A stretch of DNA of 55,207 bases from QAMH01 sp964435565 (lineage in GTDB: Bacteria > Actinomycetota > Coriobacteriia > Coriobacteriales > QAMH01): assembly GCA_964435565.1 (NCBI GenBank), contig CAYSZR010000005.1:1-55207 (forward strand), written 5' to 3'. Below, piece after piece: positions 25,018 through 32,877 of this stretch; position 1 is the stretch's first letter; each line of letters starts with the position of its first letter. Both the position numbers and the translations under genes were made by a program. The notes under the pieces are model-generated. The model worked only from the letters and a program-made list of their open reading frames with translations, had not been told where the DNA came from and did no database searches.

Positions 25018-27843
25018 TTAGGCGGAGTCTTTTGGGGATTCCAGGATGGCGCATGCATGCTTGCGGCGATATTCGTATATCGCGACGAACGCAAGTAAGA
25101 CGATTATGCCAAGACAGCTTGTAAGGGCCCCTTCTCTTAAGCCGGGGGTGCTGTAGTGTAATTCGACACTATGGCTGCCCGCATCAAGTTCAAGTGCCAT
25201 AAAACCAACGTCGGCTTTAAGAAGCTTTGTTTCGACACCATCGACGCTTGCAGACCAGCCCCGCGCATAGGGAATAGTCAAGACAAGCGCCTCTTCCTGG
25301 TCAAGTGATATGTCTCCAGAAATCGAATTCGTGTCTAAGACGATATTCTGGAGCGATTTGCTCCCTAGAATATCGAGGCGTTCGGTCCTTCCAGAGACGG
25401 GCTGGCTTACGATATCCATATCGTCGAATGAATATGTTCCAATCTGGCTAAACGATATCGTGATGGTCGTTGGTGCCTGTTCGGAAAATCCAAGCGGTAA
25501 AAGCCAGTTGTCCTTTCCGCCATACATCCAATGGTCGCGTCGTGTTCCCGTGAAGGAACGGAGGTCCGTATCAAGATCTGTTTTCGCCGAAACGACATAG
25601 TCATTGGGTTGGGCGGAAAATGACGCTTTCGCAAGGTCTCCAATGCTCGATGAAGAGCCGGTGCTGGCTGTATAAGCAAGGTTATAGAACTGTAGGTAGG
25701 TGTCACTGTCGCTCAGGGCCGAGATGGAAAGCGTGATAGAGCCGTTTTTGCGTGATGCGATGATCTTTCCATCGCTGTATTCGCAGCCATCTTGAGCAAT
25801 GACCTGGTAATCTGCGTGCTGTGCCGTTGAGTCAGGCGTTATCTCTTGAAGCTCACTTGTCTCGTAATCGGTATTTTCTAAAACGACGCTTTCGGACAGG
25901 GCGTCTTGACGCTCGGCAAGTTCGAGGGAATCGAGGACGCTCCTTGATATTTTTTTTGCGCAGGTAAAGCCAAAAGGCACGCTTGCCTGCGACTGATAGA
26001 TTCCGTATTCGGTCGATTGCGATGCAGAGCCCGCGACCGCTTTGTCGAAAGTGCCCGTGGCAAGCGGGGTCGATGAAAATCCCCAGGGTAATTCCTGAAT
26101 ATCTTCAGTGGCCATGATGTAATACTTCGTCGAGCATAACGCCTGCAGGATGGGGTTTGCTGCCAGGCTTGTGTACGAAACGTTCATGTTCGACCCTGGA
26201 ATACCGAATTCGGTCATGAAGGAATCTGCAGCGCTGTTGTAGACGCTCACGTAATAGCTATAACCTCTGATCTCGTTTAAAAGATACGAGTTACCGAAGA
26301 CGCTGACGGAATCTGGGTCCGCGTCGCAACGCCATACCGTGTCATCTTGAATCTGAGTTGCCAGGGAAAGGGGAGTCTGCGCTGTTTCTTCGTACATTTT
26401 TGCCCAAGGCGAAAGGGGCGTTGCGCTGTAACGCACGAGCGCGAATCCGCTTAACAGGGTACAGATACTCATACCAACGATCAGGATAGCTTTTGCATAC
26501 GCGTTGTTTCGCATGACAAGGACTATGGTCACAATGCCAACGATAAGAGACGCGAGCGCTAAGAGGGAAAGTGCGAGCATGCCCTGTTTTTGTAGCGCAA
26601 ATGATGCGCCGGCAATGAGCAAGAGGGGGACGCCGATAATCAATCCCGAAATTACGATAACGCGCTTTGAGCCGGCACCCTCAAGAAGGCGGGGAGTCAT
26701 GCGCACAACGATATAGGCGACAAGCAGCGCATAGACGAATATCCACCTGTTGCTTGCATAATTGAAACCATTAAGCATGCTTCCGGCTGCTGGTATGAAA
26801 AGAAATGCGGTCGTTGCGACGAAAGCGACGAACAGCGGGCGCATCTCCTTTCTGAAGTTGCGGTTGAACACGAATAGCAAACAGATGACAATCGTCACGC
26901 CACCAAATCCTATACAGCAATCGCTGCCCGCATAACCAAAGCTCAGAAAGCCAATTGTCTGGCCAAGGATATAGCTGAGGCTGTAGAAGACAGGAACGCT
27001 CACCTGTGCGTTTGTTGTTCTGCTCGTGTCAAGCAATCCAATGACCGTTGGCATAAGAGCGACTGAGGCAAGCAAGACGCCCAAAACGATCGGTGCGAGG
27101 ATCTTTGCAACCCAGCCAAAGAAGAAGGCGAGCGTGACTTTGCGGTCTGTTTGGAAGACGCGCCATATGCAATAAGCAGCGACGAATAAGATGATCATAT
27201 AAGCGAAATACGGTGAAGCTGCAAATAGATAGAGCGAAGCTAGGATAAGGATATAGGGGCGTTGCCCACAGAAGACCTTTTCGATTCCGTAGAGCATGAG
27301 CGGCAGCGCAATGGCTCCCACAAAAGCCCCTGGCCATAAAAGGTCTTTAATAAGAGTCGCAGAAAACGCATAGGCGATCGATCCGACGAGACAGGGAAAA
27401 TCAGCGTTGCCGCGTTTGCGTGCGAAGACGGAAAACAGGGCGCCTGCAACCCACATGCGTACAAAGAGCAGGGCCTGGTAGGCGAATTCGGCATATTGCG
27501 CGGGCACGAGGGCGGATACCAGATTGAACGGGTCGAAGAGTTGCTCGTAGGTGGCAACTATGGCATCTGCGCCCATGCCCATAGACCAATCCCACTGCTG
27601 AAGCGTCGGCGTACCAGCAAGAATGGAGGCGAATACGTCACGGAGCCATTGTCCTTCATAGGCAAACAACACGAAATACTGGCGGGTGCCGTCCATATTC
27701 CAGGAAACCGAGCCACCGCATGTGAAGAAGAAGGCAAACTCGAAGCATGCCAGGATAAGAAACACGCCTGAATAGGCGAGCCAGTATCTCTTGCGCGAAT
27801 GACCGATTTGTAGGTGTTCTAAATCTTGTTCTTCTTGTACCAT
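25018..27843 (-). CDS. YfhO-family membrane glycosyltransferase (copy 1)
   Basis: A 941-residue protein with the same architecture as the next gene: about twelve membrane helices, an outer-loop DG motif (WNMDGTRQYF), a large exterior domain and the closing IPYARGWSASVDGVETK followed by one helix. The two copies share many landmarks (PAQYAE, AGSDC(C/A)IGFGG, NGFNYA(S/T)NRWI) but differ widely elsewhere, so they probably modify different acceptors or positions. The ATG at 27843 follows AAGG. It is the first gene of the operon; TAGAAT at 27891-27896 (minus strand) is a plausible -10. Confidence 0.9.
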   Translation of the reverse strand: MVQEEQDLEHLQIGHSRKRYWLAYSGVFLILACFEFAFFFTCGGSVSWNMDGTRQYFVLFAYEGQWLRDVFASILAGTPTLQQWDWSMGMGADAIVATYEQLFDPFNLVSALVPAQYAEFAYQALLFVRMWVAGALFSVFARKRGNADFPCLVGSIAYAFSATLIKDLLWPGAFVGAIALPLMLYGIEKVFCGQRPYILILASLYLFAASPYFAYMIILFVAAYCIWRVFQTDRKVTLAFFFGWVAKILAPIVLGVLLASVALMPTVIGLLDTSRTTNAQVSVPVFYSLSYILGQTIGFLSFGYAGSDCCIGFGGVTIVICLLFVFNRNFRKEMRPLFVAFVATTAFLFIPAAGSMLNGFNYASNRWIFVYALLVAYIVVRMTPRLLEGAGSKRVIVISGLIIGVPLLLIAGASFALQKQGMLALSLLALASLIVGIVTIVLVMRNNAYAKAILIVGMSICTLLSGFALVRYSATPLSPWAKMYEETAQTPLSLATQIQDDTVWRCDADPDSVSVFGNSYLLNEIRGYSYYVSVYNSAADSFMTEFGIPGSNMNVSYTSLAANPILQALCSTKYYIMATEDIQELPWGFSSTPLATGTFDKAVAGSASQSTEYGIYQSQASVPFGFTCAKKISRSVLDSLELAERQDALSESVVLENTDYETSELQEITPDSTAQHADYQVIAQDGCEYSDGKIIASRKNGSITLSISALSDSDTYLQFYNLAYTASTGSSSSIGDLAKASFSAQPNDYVVSAKTDLDTDLRSFTGTRRDHWMYGGKDNWLLPLGFSEQAPTTITISFSQIGTYSFDDMDIVSQPVSGRTERLDILGSKSLQNIVLDTNSISGDISLDQEEALVLTIPYARGWSASVDGVETKLLKADVGFMALELDAGSHSVELHYSTPGLREGALTSCLGIIVLLAFVAIYEYRRKHACAILESPKDSA

Positions 27844-27890
27844 CTACGACCTTGTGTAGAACATACGTTTATTGCGCATTGCCGAAATTG

Positions 27891-27896
27891 ATTCTA
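27891..27896 (-). promoter_or_regulatory. Candidate -10 of the glycosylation operon
   Basis: On the minus strand TAGAAT lies 48 bases before the first yfhO start, with TTTAAG 17 bases further upstream as a weak -35. It overlaps the divergent promoter region of the PurF-like gene. Confidence 0.3.
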
Positions 27897-27913
27897 TCAG
27901 AACGTCTTTGCCG

Positions 27914-27934
27914 CTTAAACAAACTATACTGGAC
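27914..27934 (+). promoter_or_regulatory. Candidate promoter with -10 TATACT before the PurF-like gene
   Basis: TATACT at 27925-27930 follows CTTAAAC and is followed by GGAC, the same arrangement as before the NifX-like gene at 10814. It is about 40 bases before the chosen ATG. No good -35 box is visible. Confidence 0.4.
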
Positions 27935-27970
27935 AAGCGAATTAAGCCTTGCGTAAGAGAGGAACCCATA

Positions 27971-29392
27971 ATGGGCGGTTTTTTCGGAGTTGCTTCGCAT
28001 CGTGATTGCGTTTTAGATGTATTTTTCGGCGTCGATTATCACTCGCATCTGGGAACCAGACGCGCGGGGTTGATCTTTCATGATGACGATGGGTTCCAGC
28101 GTCAGATCCACTCGATAGAGAACACTCCTTTCAGAACGCGTTTCGAAACGGACCTGAAGGACTTCCACGGGTGCTGTGGTATCGGTTGTATAAGCGATAC
28201 GGATCCACAGCCGCTCCTTGTCCGTTCGCACCTTGGTGTTTACGCCATCACGACGGTTGGCTGCATTAACAATGCGGATGCCTTGGTCGATCAGTATTTC
28301 TCCAAAGGCGATCGGCAGTTCATGGCAATGAGTTCGGGAAAGGTGAACTCGACTGAACTTGTCGCTGCGCTTATCAATCAGCGTGCGGACTTCGTCTCGG
28401 GTATCAAATTTGCCCAAGAGGTCATAGACGGCTCTTTGACATTACTCATCATGGATGATGCCGGCCGTATCATCGCCGCACGCGATTCTCTAGGGCGTCT
28501 GCCCGTCCTTATTGGCAAGAATGCCGACGGACATTGCGTTTCCTTCGAGTCGTTTGCCTATAACAAACTCGGGTATCTAAACGAGTACGAACTGGGGTCC
28601 GGTGAAATCGTCGAGGTCACCGCTGATAGGCATCGTGTCTTGGCACCAGCTGGCGACAAGATGAGGATATGCGCCTTCCTTTGGGTCTATTATGGCTATC
28701 CCAATTCCAATTACGAAGGTATAAACGTCGAGGTGATGCGCAACCGTAATGGCGCGATTATGTCTCGCAATGAAGAAGAACTCGGCGTCAAGCCCACGGT
28801 TGATTCTGTCGCCGGTGTTCCAGACTCGGGCGTGGGACATGCTATCGGTTATGCGAACGCATCCGAAGCTCCCTATGCTCGTCCCTTTATCAAATACACG
28901 CCTACATGGCCGCGTTCGTTCATGCCGCAAGACCAGTCCATCCGCAATCGTGTTGCAAAGATGAAGCTCGTTCCCGTCCCCGAACTTATCAAGGACAAAC
29001 GCTTACTTTTGGTTGATGATTCGATCGTGCGGGGTACTCAGCTGCGTGGCACCGTCAACTTCTTGTATGAATCAGGAGCGGTAGAGGTTCATATGCGCAG
29101 TGCCTGCCCGCCGATCATGTACGGTTGCAAATATCTGACCTTTTCGCGCAATAGGGACGATATGGATCTGCTCGCACGACGGGTCGTTCAGTCACTTGAG
29201 GGTGACGAGGGACAAAAGCATTTAGATGAGTATGCCGACGCCACGACGCAGCGCGGTAAATGCATGCTCAAGACCATCTGCGAGGAAATGGGATTCGACA
29301 GCCTGAGCTATCAATCGCTTCCGGGCATGCTCGAAGCGATAGGAATCGATCCGTCCAAGGTCTGCACGTACTGCTGGAACGGTGAGGAATAG
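27971..29392 (+). CDS. PurF-like phosphoribosyl amidotransferase lacking the catalytic cysteine
   Basis: A 473-residue homologue of glutamine PRPP amidotransferase. The N-terminal Ntn domain begins MGGFFGVASHRDCVLD where active enzymes have Met-Cys-Gly, so the nucleophile Cys is replaced by Gly. Other glutaminase landmarks (SHLGTRRAG, GCCGIGCISDTD) remain. The C-terminal PRTase domain is intact, with the PRPP loop LLLVDDSIVRGTQLRGT. It may use free ammonia or serve another role. The ATG at 27971 follows GAGAGG and fits the family start; the longer frame adds an unrelated N-terminus. No other purine gene is nearby, which also argues against it being the main PurF. Confidence 0.85.
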   Translation: MGGFFGVASHRDCVLDVFFGVDYHSHLGTRRAGLIFHDDDGFQRQIHSIENTPFRTRFETDLKDFHGCCGIGCISDTDPQPLLVRSHLGVYAITTVGCINNADALVDQYFSKGDRQFMAMSSGKVNSTELVAALINQRADFVSGIKFAQEVIDGSLTLLIMDDAGRIIAARDSLGRLPVLIGKNADGHCVSFESFAYNKLGYLNEYELGSGEIVEVTADRHRVLAPAGDKMRICAFLWVYYGYPNSNYEGINVEVMRNRNGAIMSRNEEELGVKPTVDSVAGVPDSGVGHAIGYANASEAPYARPFIKYTPTWPRSFMPQDQSIRNRVAKMKLVPVPELIKDKRLLLVDDSIVRGTQLRGTVNFLYESGAVEVHMRSACPPIMYGCKYLTFSRNRDDMDLLARRVVQSLEGDEGQKHLDEYADATTQRGKCMLKTICEEMGFDSLSYQSLPGMLEAIGIDPSKVCTYCWNGEE

Positions 29393-29431
29393 GGAAAGCT
29401 CGCTATAAAAGGGCTGCAAGGGGAAGAGACG

Positions 29432-29974
29432 TCAGTCCCATCCTTCGTCGTCGTCTTCCCAGTCGCTTGCGTCTGCCTGCGCTTTTCTTTGCATCATGCG
29501 GATCCGCTCGGCTTCCTGCTCTGCCGCCTTTTCCTCTTCGCGCATGGTGTCGTTATCGTATTTGTTGTTATTGAGCAGAAATTCGTGAAGTGCGAGGGCG
29601 TTGATGGCGTATCCGTAAAACGAGACGTTTTTGCCGTCAAGCCTGAAGACGAATTTGGCATTCCTGCCGACGCGATGCGCCACCTCGACCTGCGTCCATG
29701 TATAGTGCTTTGTTTTGCCTATCCAATTCGAGTAGTCGACTCCGTCTTGAGTAACGGTGATCTTCTTGTTCATGAAACAGCACATATAGTACAGCCCCAA
29801 GAAGACCGCTGCGGCACCGCAGATGCCGGTTATCAGGGACCCGAACGTCCCCGAGTTATCGCTGAAAAATGCATAAAGGATAATTCCGTCACCTGCGGCC
29901 ACGAAAAGAAAGCCGGCGATGGCGTTCATGCGCACGCGTTCGGTGCAGGTTACTTTTGTCGGTACAACTGCCAT
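29432..29974 (-). CDS. Two-helix membrane protein of unknown function
   Basis: A 180-residue protein that I do not recognise with confidence. Two membrane helices (about 15-38 and 45-67) are followed by a small beta-rich segment (KKITVTQDGVDYSNW to KNVSFYGYA) resembling bacterial PH-like domains, then a charged helix rich in Glu, Arg and Gln, and an acidic tail (WEDDDEGWD). Its ATG directly follows the thrH stop codon, so it is the last gene of the cysE operon. The acidic tail and PH-like part would lie in the cytoplasm. Confidence 0.75.
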   Translation of the reverse strand: MAVVPTKVTCTERVRMNAIAGFLFVAAGDGIILYAFFSDNSGTFGSLITGICGAAAVFLGLYYMCCFMNKKITVTQDGVDYSNWIGKTKHYTWTQVEVAHRVGRNAKFVFRLDGKNVSFYGYAINALALHEFLLNNNKYDNDTMREEEKAAEQEAERIRMMQRKAQADASDWEDDDEGWD

Positions 29975-30574
29975 CTACAAGGCCCCCTTGATGGCGTCGA
30001 GCAATTCGCCATAGGTTTCAAACGCTGGGATATGCGGATAATCTGCTTTGAGGGCATCGGTGGTCTTGAAAAGAAAGCCGGCCTTAGCGGTTTCGATCAT
30101 AGACAGGTCGTTATGGCTATCGCCTGCACAGATCGTTTCATATCCCATTTGATTGAAAAGACCCGTGACGTCGGATTTCTTCTTTGCCTTGCGCATTTTC
30201 CAGTTGACGATTGACCCATCGGTGCCGACTTCGAGCTCGTTGCATAAAATTGTCGGCCAGCCAAGCTTGCGCATCAATGGAGTGGCAAATTGCGAAAATG
30301 TGTCGCTTAGTATGACTACCTGCGTTAAAGAACGAAGCTCGTCGAGAAATTCACGCGCGCCGGGAAAAGGATCGAGCCCCGCTATCGTTTGCTGTATCTG
30401 CGTGAGCTTGAGTCCATGGGCATCGAGTATGTCGAGCCTATAGCGCATGAGCTTGTCGTAATCGGGTTCGTCACGTGTGGTGCGACGCAGTTCGGGGATG
30501 CCGGTTGTATCGGCGAATGCGATCCATATCTCTGGTACCAAAACACCTTCAAGATCAAGGCATACGATGTTCAT
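29975..30574 (-). CDS. thrH: ThrH-type phosphoserine phosphatase / homoserine phosphotransferase
   Basis: A 199-residue HAD-family enzyme. It opens with the ThrH signature LDLEGVLVPEIWIAFA, where the first two Asp/Glu positions form HAD motif I. Motif II is VILSDTFSQF, and motif III/IV is ICAGDSHNDLSMI. In Pseudomonas ThrH dephosphorylates phosphoserine and can pass the phosphate to homoserine. With cysE at the head of the operon, a role in making serine for O-acetylserine and cysteine synthesis is plausible. It starts 30 bases after the barstar/QueD stop codon. Confidence 0.92.
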   Translation of the reverse strand: MNIVCLDLEGVLVPEIWIAFADTTGIPELRRTTRDEPDYDKLMRYRLDILDAHGLKLTQIQQTIAGLDPFPGAREFLDELRSLTQVVILSDTFSQFATPLMRKLGWPTILCNELEVGTDGSIVNWKMRKAKKKSDVTGLFNQMGYETICAGDSHNDLSMIETAKAGFLFKTTDALKADYPHIPAFETYGELLDAIKGAL

Positions 30575-30603
30575 AGATTCATGTCCTCGCTTTCAGATTG
30601 CTA

Positions 30604-31299
30604 TCAGCCGCGGTAATAGGCGCAGTTATTGGGGGTTTCGTCGACTTCCACCATAGAAACCGGAAAGCCCAGTTCGGTAAGTTTGCCATGGAAATAGGCT
30701 GCGAAGTTTTCGCTTGTCGTGCGCCAGGGTACGATGAAGAGCTTGAAGGTCTCACCTTCTAGCGCGGCAATGGTTTCGGGTGCGAGCGAGCCTTCTTCGA
30801 CGATGAACATGTGGTCGAGTTCTTCTGTCAGCCCGCGCAAGGCGTGTTTGAAGTCGCCGAAATCGATGACCATATCTTTCATCTGACCCTCGCGCCTCAA
30901 TTCGGGGACTTCGATCCATGCGACTACGCGCCAACGATGTCCGTGGAGGTTCTCGCATTTGCCGTCGTAATCGGAAAGAAAGTGCGCAGCATCGAAGCTA
31001 CTCTCAGTTTTTAATCCATACATATGGTCGCTCCCGTCCTGTTCTTCGAAGTGAATATTCGCATTGGTCCGAGCGTGACGTGCGATGACTCGGCATATGT
31101 TTTCAAACCATGAAGTGCTCTCGACAGAATACCTGTGAATGACGCGAATATGAACGAGGGAAGATATATCGCCCAGACAATCGTCAAGAGCGGCAAGGTT
31201 TTCGCCGTAGTACTCGGGAAATGACAGTTTTGATTTGAGCATGCGGTGCAGCTGTGCCGGAGAATCGTATTCTTGTTCGTCTATGACAAGGTCGTACAT
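30604..31299 (-). CDS. queD: Barstar domain fused to QueD (6-carboxytetrahydropterin synthase)
   Basis: A 231-residue two-domain protein. Residues 1-88 resemble the barnase inhibitor barstar, with FPEYYGENL at 27-35 nearly identical to barstar's barnase-binding helix. D40 corresponds to barstar D39 and Y30 to Y29, while D35 is Ala and W38 is Asp. Residues 94-231 are QueD, which makes 6-carboxy-tetrahydropterin from dihydroneopterin triphosphate in the queuosine/7-deazapurine pathway. Zinc ligands H106, H119 and H121, catalytic C115, the D162-H163 pair and E221 are all present. The ATG follows AGGAG, nine bases after the stop of the barnase gene, so the inhibitor is translated right after the toxin-like RNase. 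No other queuosine gene is in the window. Confidence 0.88.
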   Translation of the reverse strand: MYDLVIDEQEYDSPAQLHRMLKSKLSFPEYYGENLAALDDCLGDISSLVHIRVIHRYSVESTSWFENICRVIARHARTNANIHFEEQDGSDHMYGLKTESSFDAAHFLSDYDGKCENLHGHRWRVVAWIEVPELRREGQMKDMVIDFGDFKHALRGLTEELDHMFIVEEGSLAPETIAALEGETFKLFIVPWRTTSENFAAYFHGKLTELGFPVSMVEVDETPNNCAYYRG

Positions 31300-31308
31300 T
31301 CAGTTCTC

Positions 31309-31803
31309 CTAATAGAGCTGTTCAAAGGTTTGATAATGATTTGAAGTATAGAAGATGAGCCCGTCGTTGGAATATACGATCCTTTCAGGGCCCCGAAATC
31401 CCGTACTGTAGTTTATATCGCACTCTTTCCAAGTGCGCTTTGGCGCATCTGGAAGGACCCCGTCATCGTTATGGAACGTCGATCCGCCAATACTCATTCC
31501 GGGGCATACGTCGGCAAGATTACCTTCGGAAGCGTCCCAGCCAGCTCGATGCGCCTTTGTTTTGGAAATGAAGTTTGCGGGGAGCTTTCCGTATGTGTGG
31601 ATATAGAGCGCAACCTCGTCTTTCGACGTATATGCACTCTGTTCATCTACTGCGAAAGACGATTGCGCAACAGAGCTTCCCGACGCTGTCGAAGAGTCGC
31701 GAGTCGTGACTGTGCTTGCGCTACACCCGGCGAGACATACGCACGAGATAGCAAGCAGGGTGGTCAAGACATATACGAGAGCGTCTTTGAAGCGCCTGCG
31801 CAT
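31309..31803 (-). CDS. Barnase-family ribonuclease, predicted lipoprotein
   Basis: A 164-residue exported guanyl-preferring ribonuclease homologous to Bacillus barnase. Residues 1-26 are a signal peptide ending in the lipobox LAGC27, so the mature enzyme should be tethered outside by lipid. A Ser/Thr-rich linker of about 30 residues follows. The catalytic domain (about 62-164) keeps the landmarks TYGKLP, GNLADVCPG, KECDINYSTGFR and NHYQTF. The active-site residues correspond: K81 (K27), E127 (E73), R137 (R83), R141 (R87) and H156 (H102). The ATG at 31803 has AGGAG, overlapping the cysE stop, at ideal spacing; the longer frame runs into cysE. The next gene carries the inhibitor domain. Confidence 0.9.
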   Translation of the reverse strand: MRRRFKDALVYVLTTLLAISCVCLAGCSASTVTTRDSSTASGSSVAQSSFAVDEQSAYTSKDEVALYIHTYGKLPANFISKTKAHRAGWDASEGNLADVCPGMSIGGSTFHNDDGVLPDAPKRTWKECDINYSTGFRGPERIVYSNDGLIFYTSNHYQTFEQLY

Positions 31804-31807
31804 CGCT

Positions 31808-32761
31808 TTACTCCTGTGCAGAAGCTGCTTCGTCTGGATTTTTGACGACGATCTCCTGATTCTTGAGTGCGACACGCGAATGAGCGGGAACCGATTGCGT
31901 GATAAAGGAGTTGCCCGCTATGACGGAATCTTCTCCAATCACGGTCTCGCCGCCAAGGACGCTTGCATTGGAATAGATGGTGACATTGTCTTCGATGGTC
32001 GGATGACGCTTGATGCCCTTGAGCTTTTGGCCCGCGCGCAGGGAAAGCGCGCCCAATGTCACGCCCTGATAGATCTTCACGTGGTCGCCTATGATCGTAG
32101 TCTCTCCAATAACGACGCCGGTTGCGTGGTCGATGAAGAAATACTCGCCGATAGTTGCTCCTGCGTTGATATCGACACCTGTGCCGCTATGTGCGTATTC
32201 GGTCATGATACGGGGAATCAGGGGAACATCTGAAAGATGCAGTTCGTGGGCGATGCGGTATACGAAGATGGCGAAGAATCCCGGGTACGAGAAGATGACC
32301 TCTTCTTTAGACTGAGCGGCCGGGTCTCCATCGAAAGCTGCCTGGACGTCTTTCAACAGCATGCGCTGAATTTCAGGCAGTTTGAAGAAGAAATCAGAAC
32401 AGACCTGTGAAGCTTGCTTGTTGATTTCGTCAAGGGGTTTTTCGTTTCCGTATTTGAAAAGCAGGGCTTCGGTGATTTCATGGTGAAGCGACGCTTCGAT
32501 GCGGGTCAGAGTTTCGCCAATGAAATATTTCGGACCCGATTCGCAGGGGACTTCGGTGCCGAAATAGCGCGGGAACATGATTCGGCGAATATCTTTTATG
32601 ACGTGTATGATGGCGTGTCTGTCGGGGAAATGCCATTCGCTTTGCGTGAAAAAGATCTCGTCTGCTTCGTAGTAGTTTTTTTCGATATCAGCGACGATAT
32701 CGTCAAGTTTGCGGTTAAAAATAGACGGGCTCCTTGTCTCGCGCAGATATAGTGAGCTCAC
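31808..32761 (-). CDS. cysE: Serine O-acetyltransferase (EpsC type)
   Basis: This enzyme acetylates serine with acetyl-CoA, the first step of cysteine synthesis. The helical N-terminal half is followed by a left-handed beta-helix of hexapeptide repeats from GVDINAGATIGEYFFIDH onward, ending with NVTIYSNASVLGGETVIG. The catalytic His of the SAT family is in FFIDHATG. Length (about 305-317) fits the long EpsC form. The start is uncertain: GTG at 32761 lacks a ribosome site, while AAGGAG lies seven bases before an in-frame ATT at 32722. It heads the operon with the RNase, barstar/QueD and thrH genes. Confidence 0.92.
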   Translation of the reverse strand: MSSLYLRETRSPSIFNRKLDDIVADIEKNYYEADEIFFTQSEWHFPDRHAIIHVIKDIRRIMFPRYFGTEVPCESGPKYFIGETLTRIEASLHHEITEALLFKYGNEKPLDEINKQASQVCSDFFFKLPEIQRMLLKDVQAAFDGDPAAQSKEEVIFSYPGFFAIFVYRIAHELHLSDVPLIPRIMTEYAHSGTGVDINAGATIGEYFFIDHATGVVIGETTIIGDHVKIYQGVTLGALSLRAGQKLKGIKRHPTIEDNVTIYSNASVLGGETVIGEDSVIAGNSFITQSVPAHSRVALKNQEIVVKNPDEAASAQE

Positions 32762-32837
32762 AATAGCAGAATATCCCTGCTAAACTTTGCGCTTTGACCG
32801 AACTGTTACACTGAGAGAACAAAAGAGCTGCCATATA

Positions 32838-32854
32838 AATGGGAAAAGCCCATT
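32838..32854. repeat. Small inverted repeat before the CDF gene
   Basis: AATGGG and CCCATT flank a 5-base loop, ending 23 bases before the CDF start codon and just ahead of its ribosome site. It could be a metal-regulator site or a small leader hairpin. Confidence 0.3.
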
Positions 32855-32877
32855 CAAGATACGCTTGAGGAGCATAG

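Noticed and set aside
30604..31299. Complete queuosine or preQ0 gene cluster
   Set aside because: queC, queE, queF and tgt are absent from the window; QueD stands alone.
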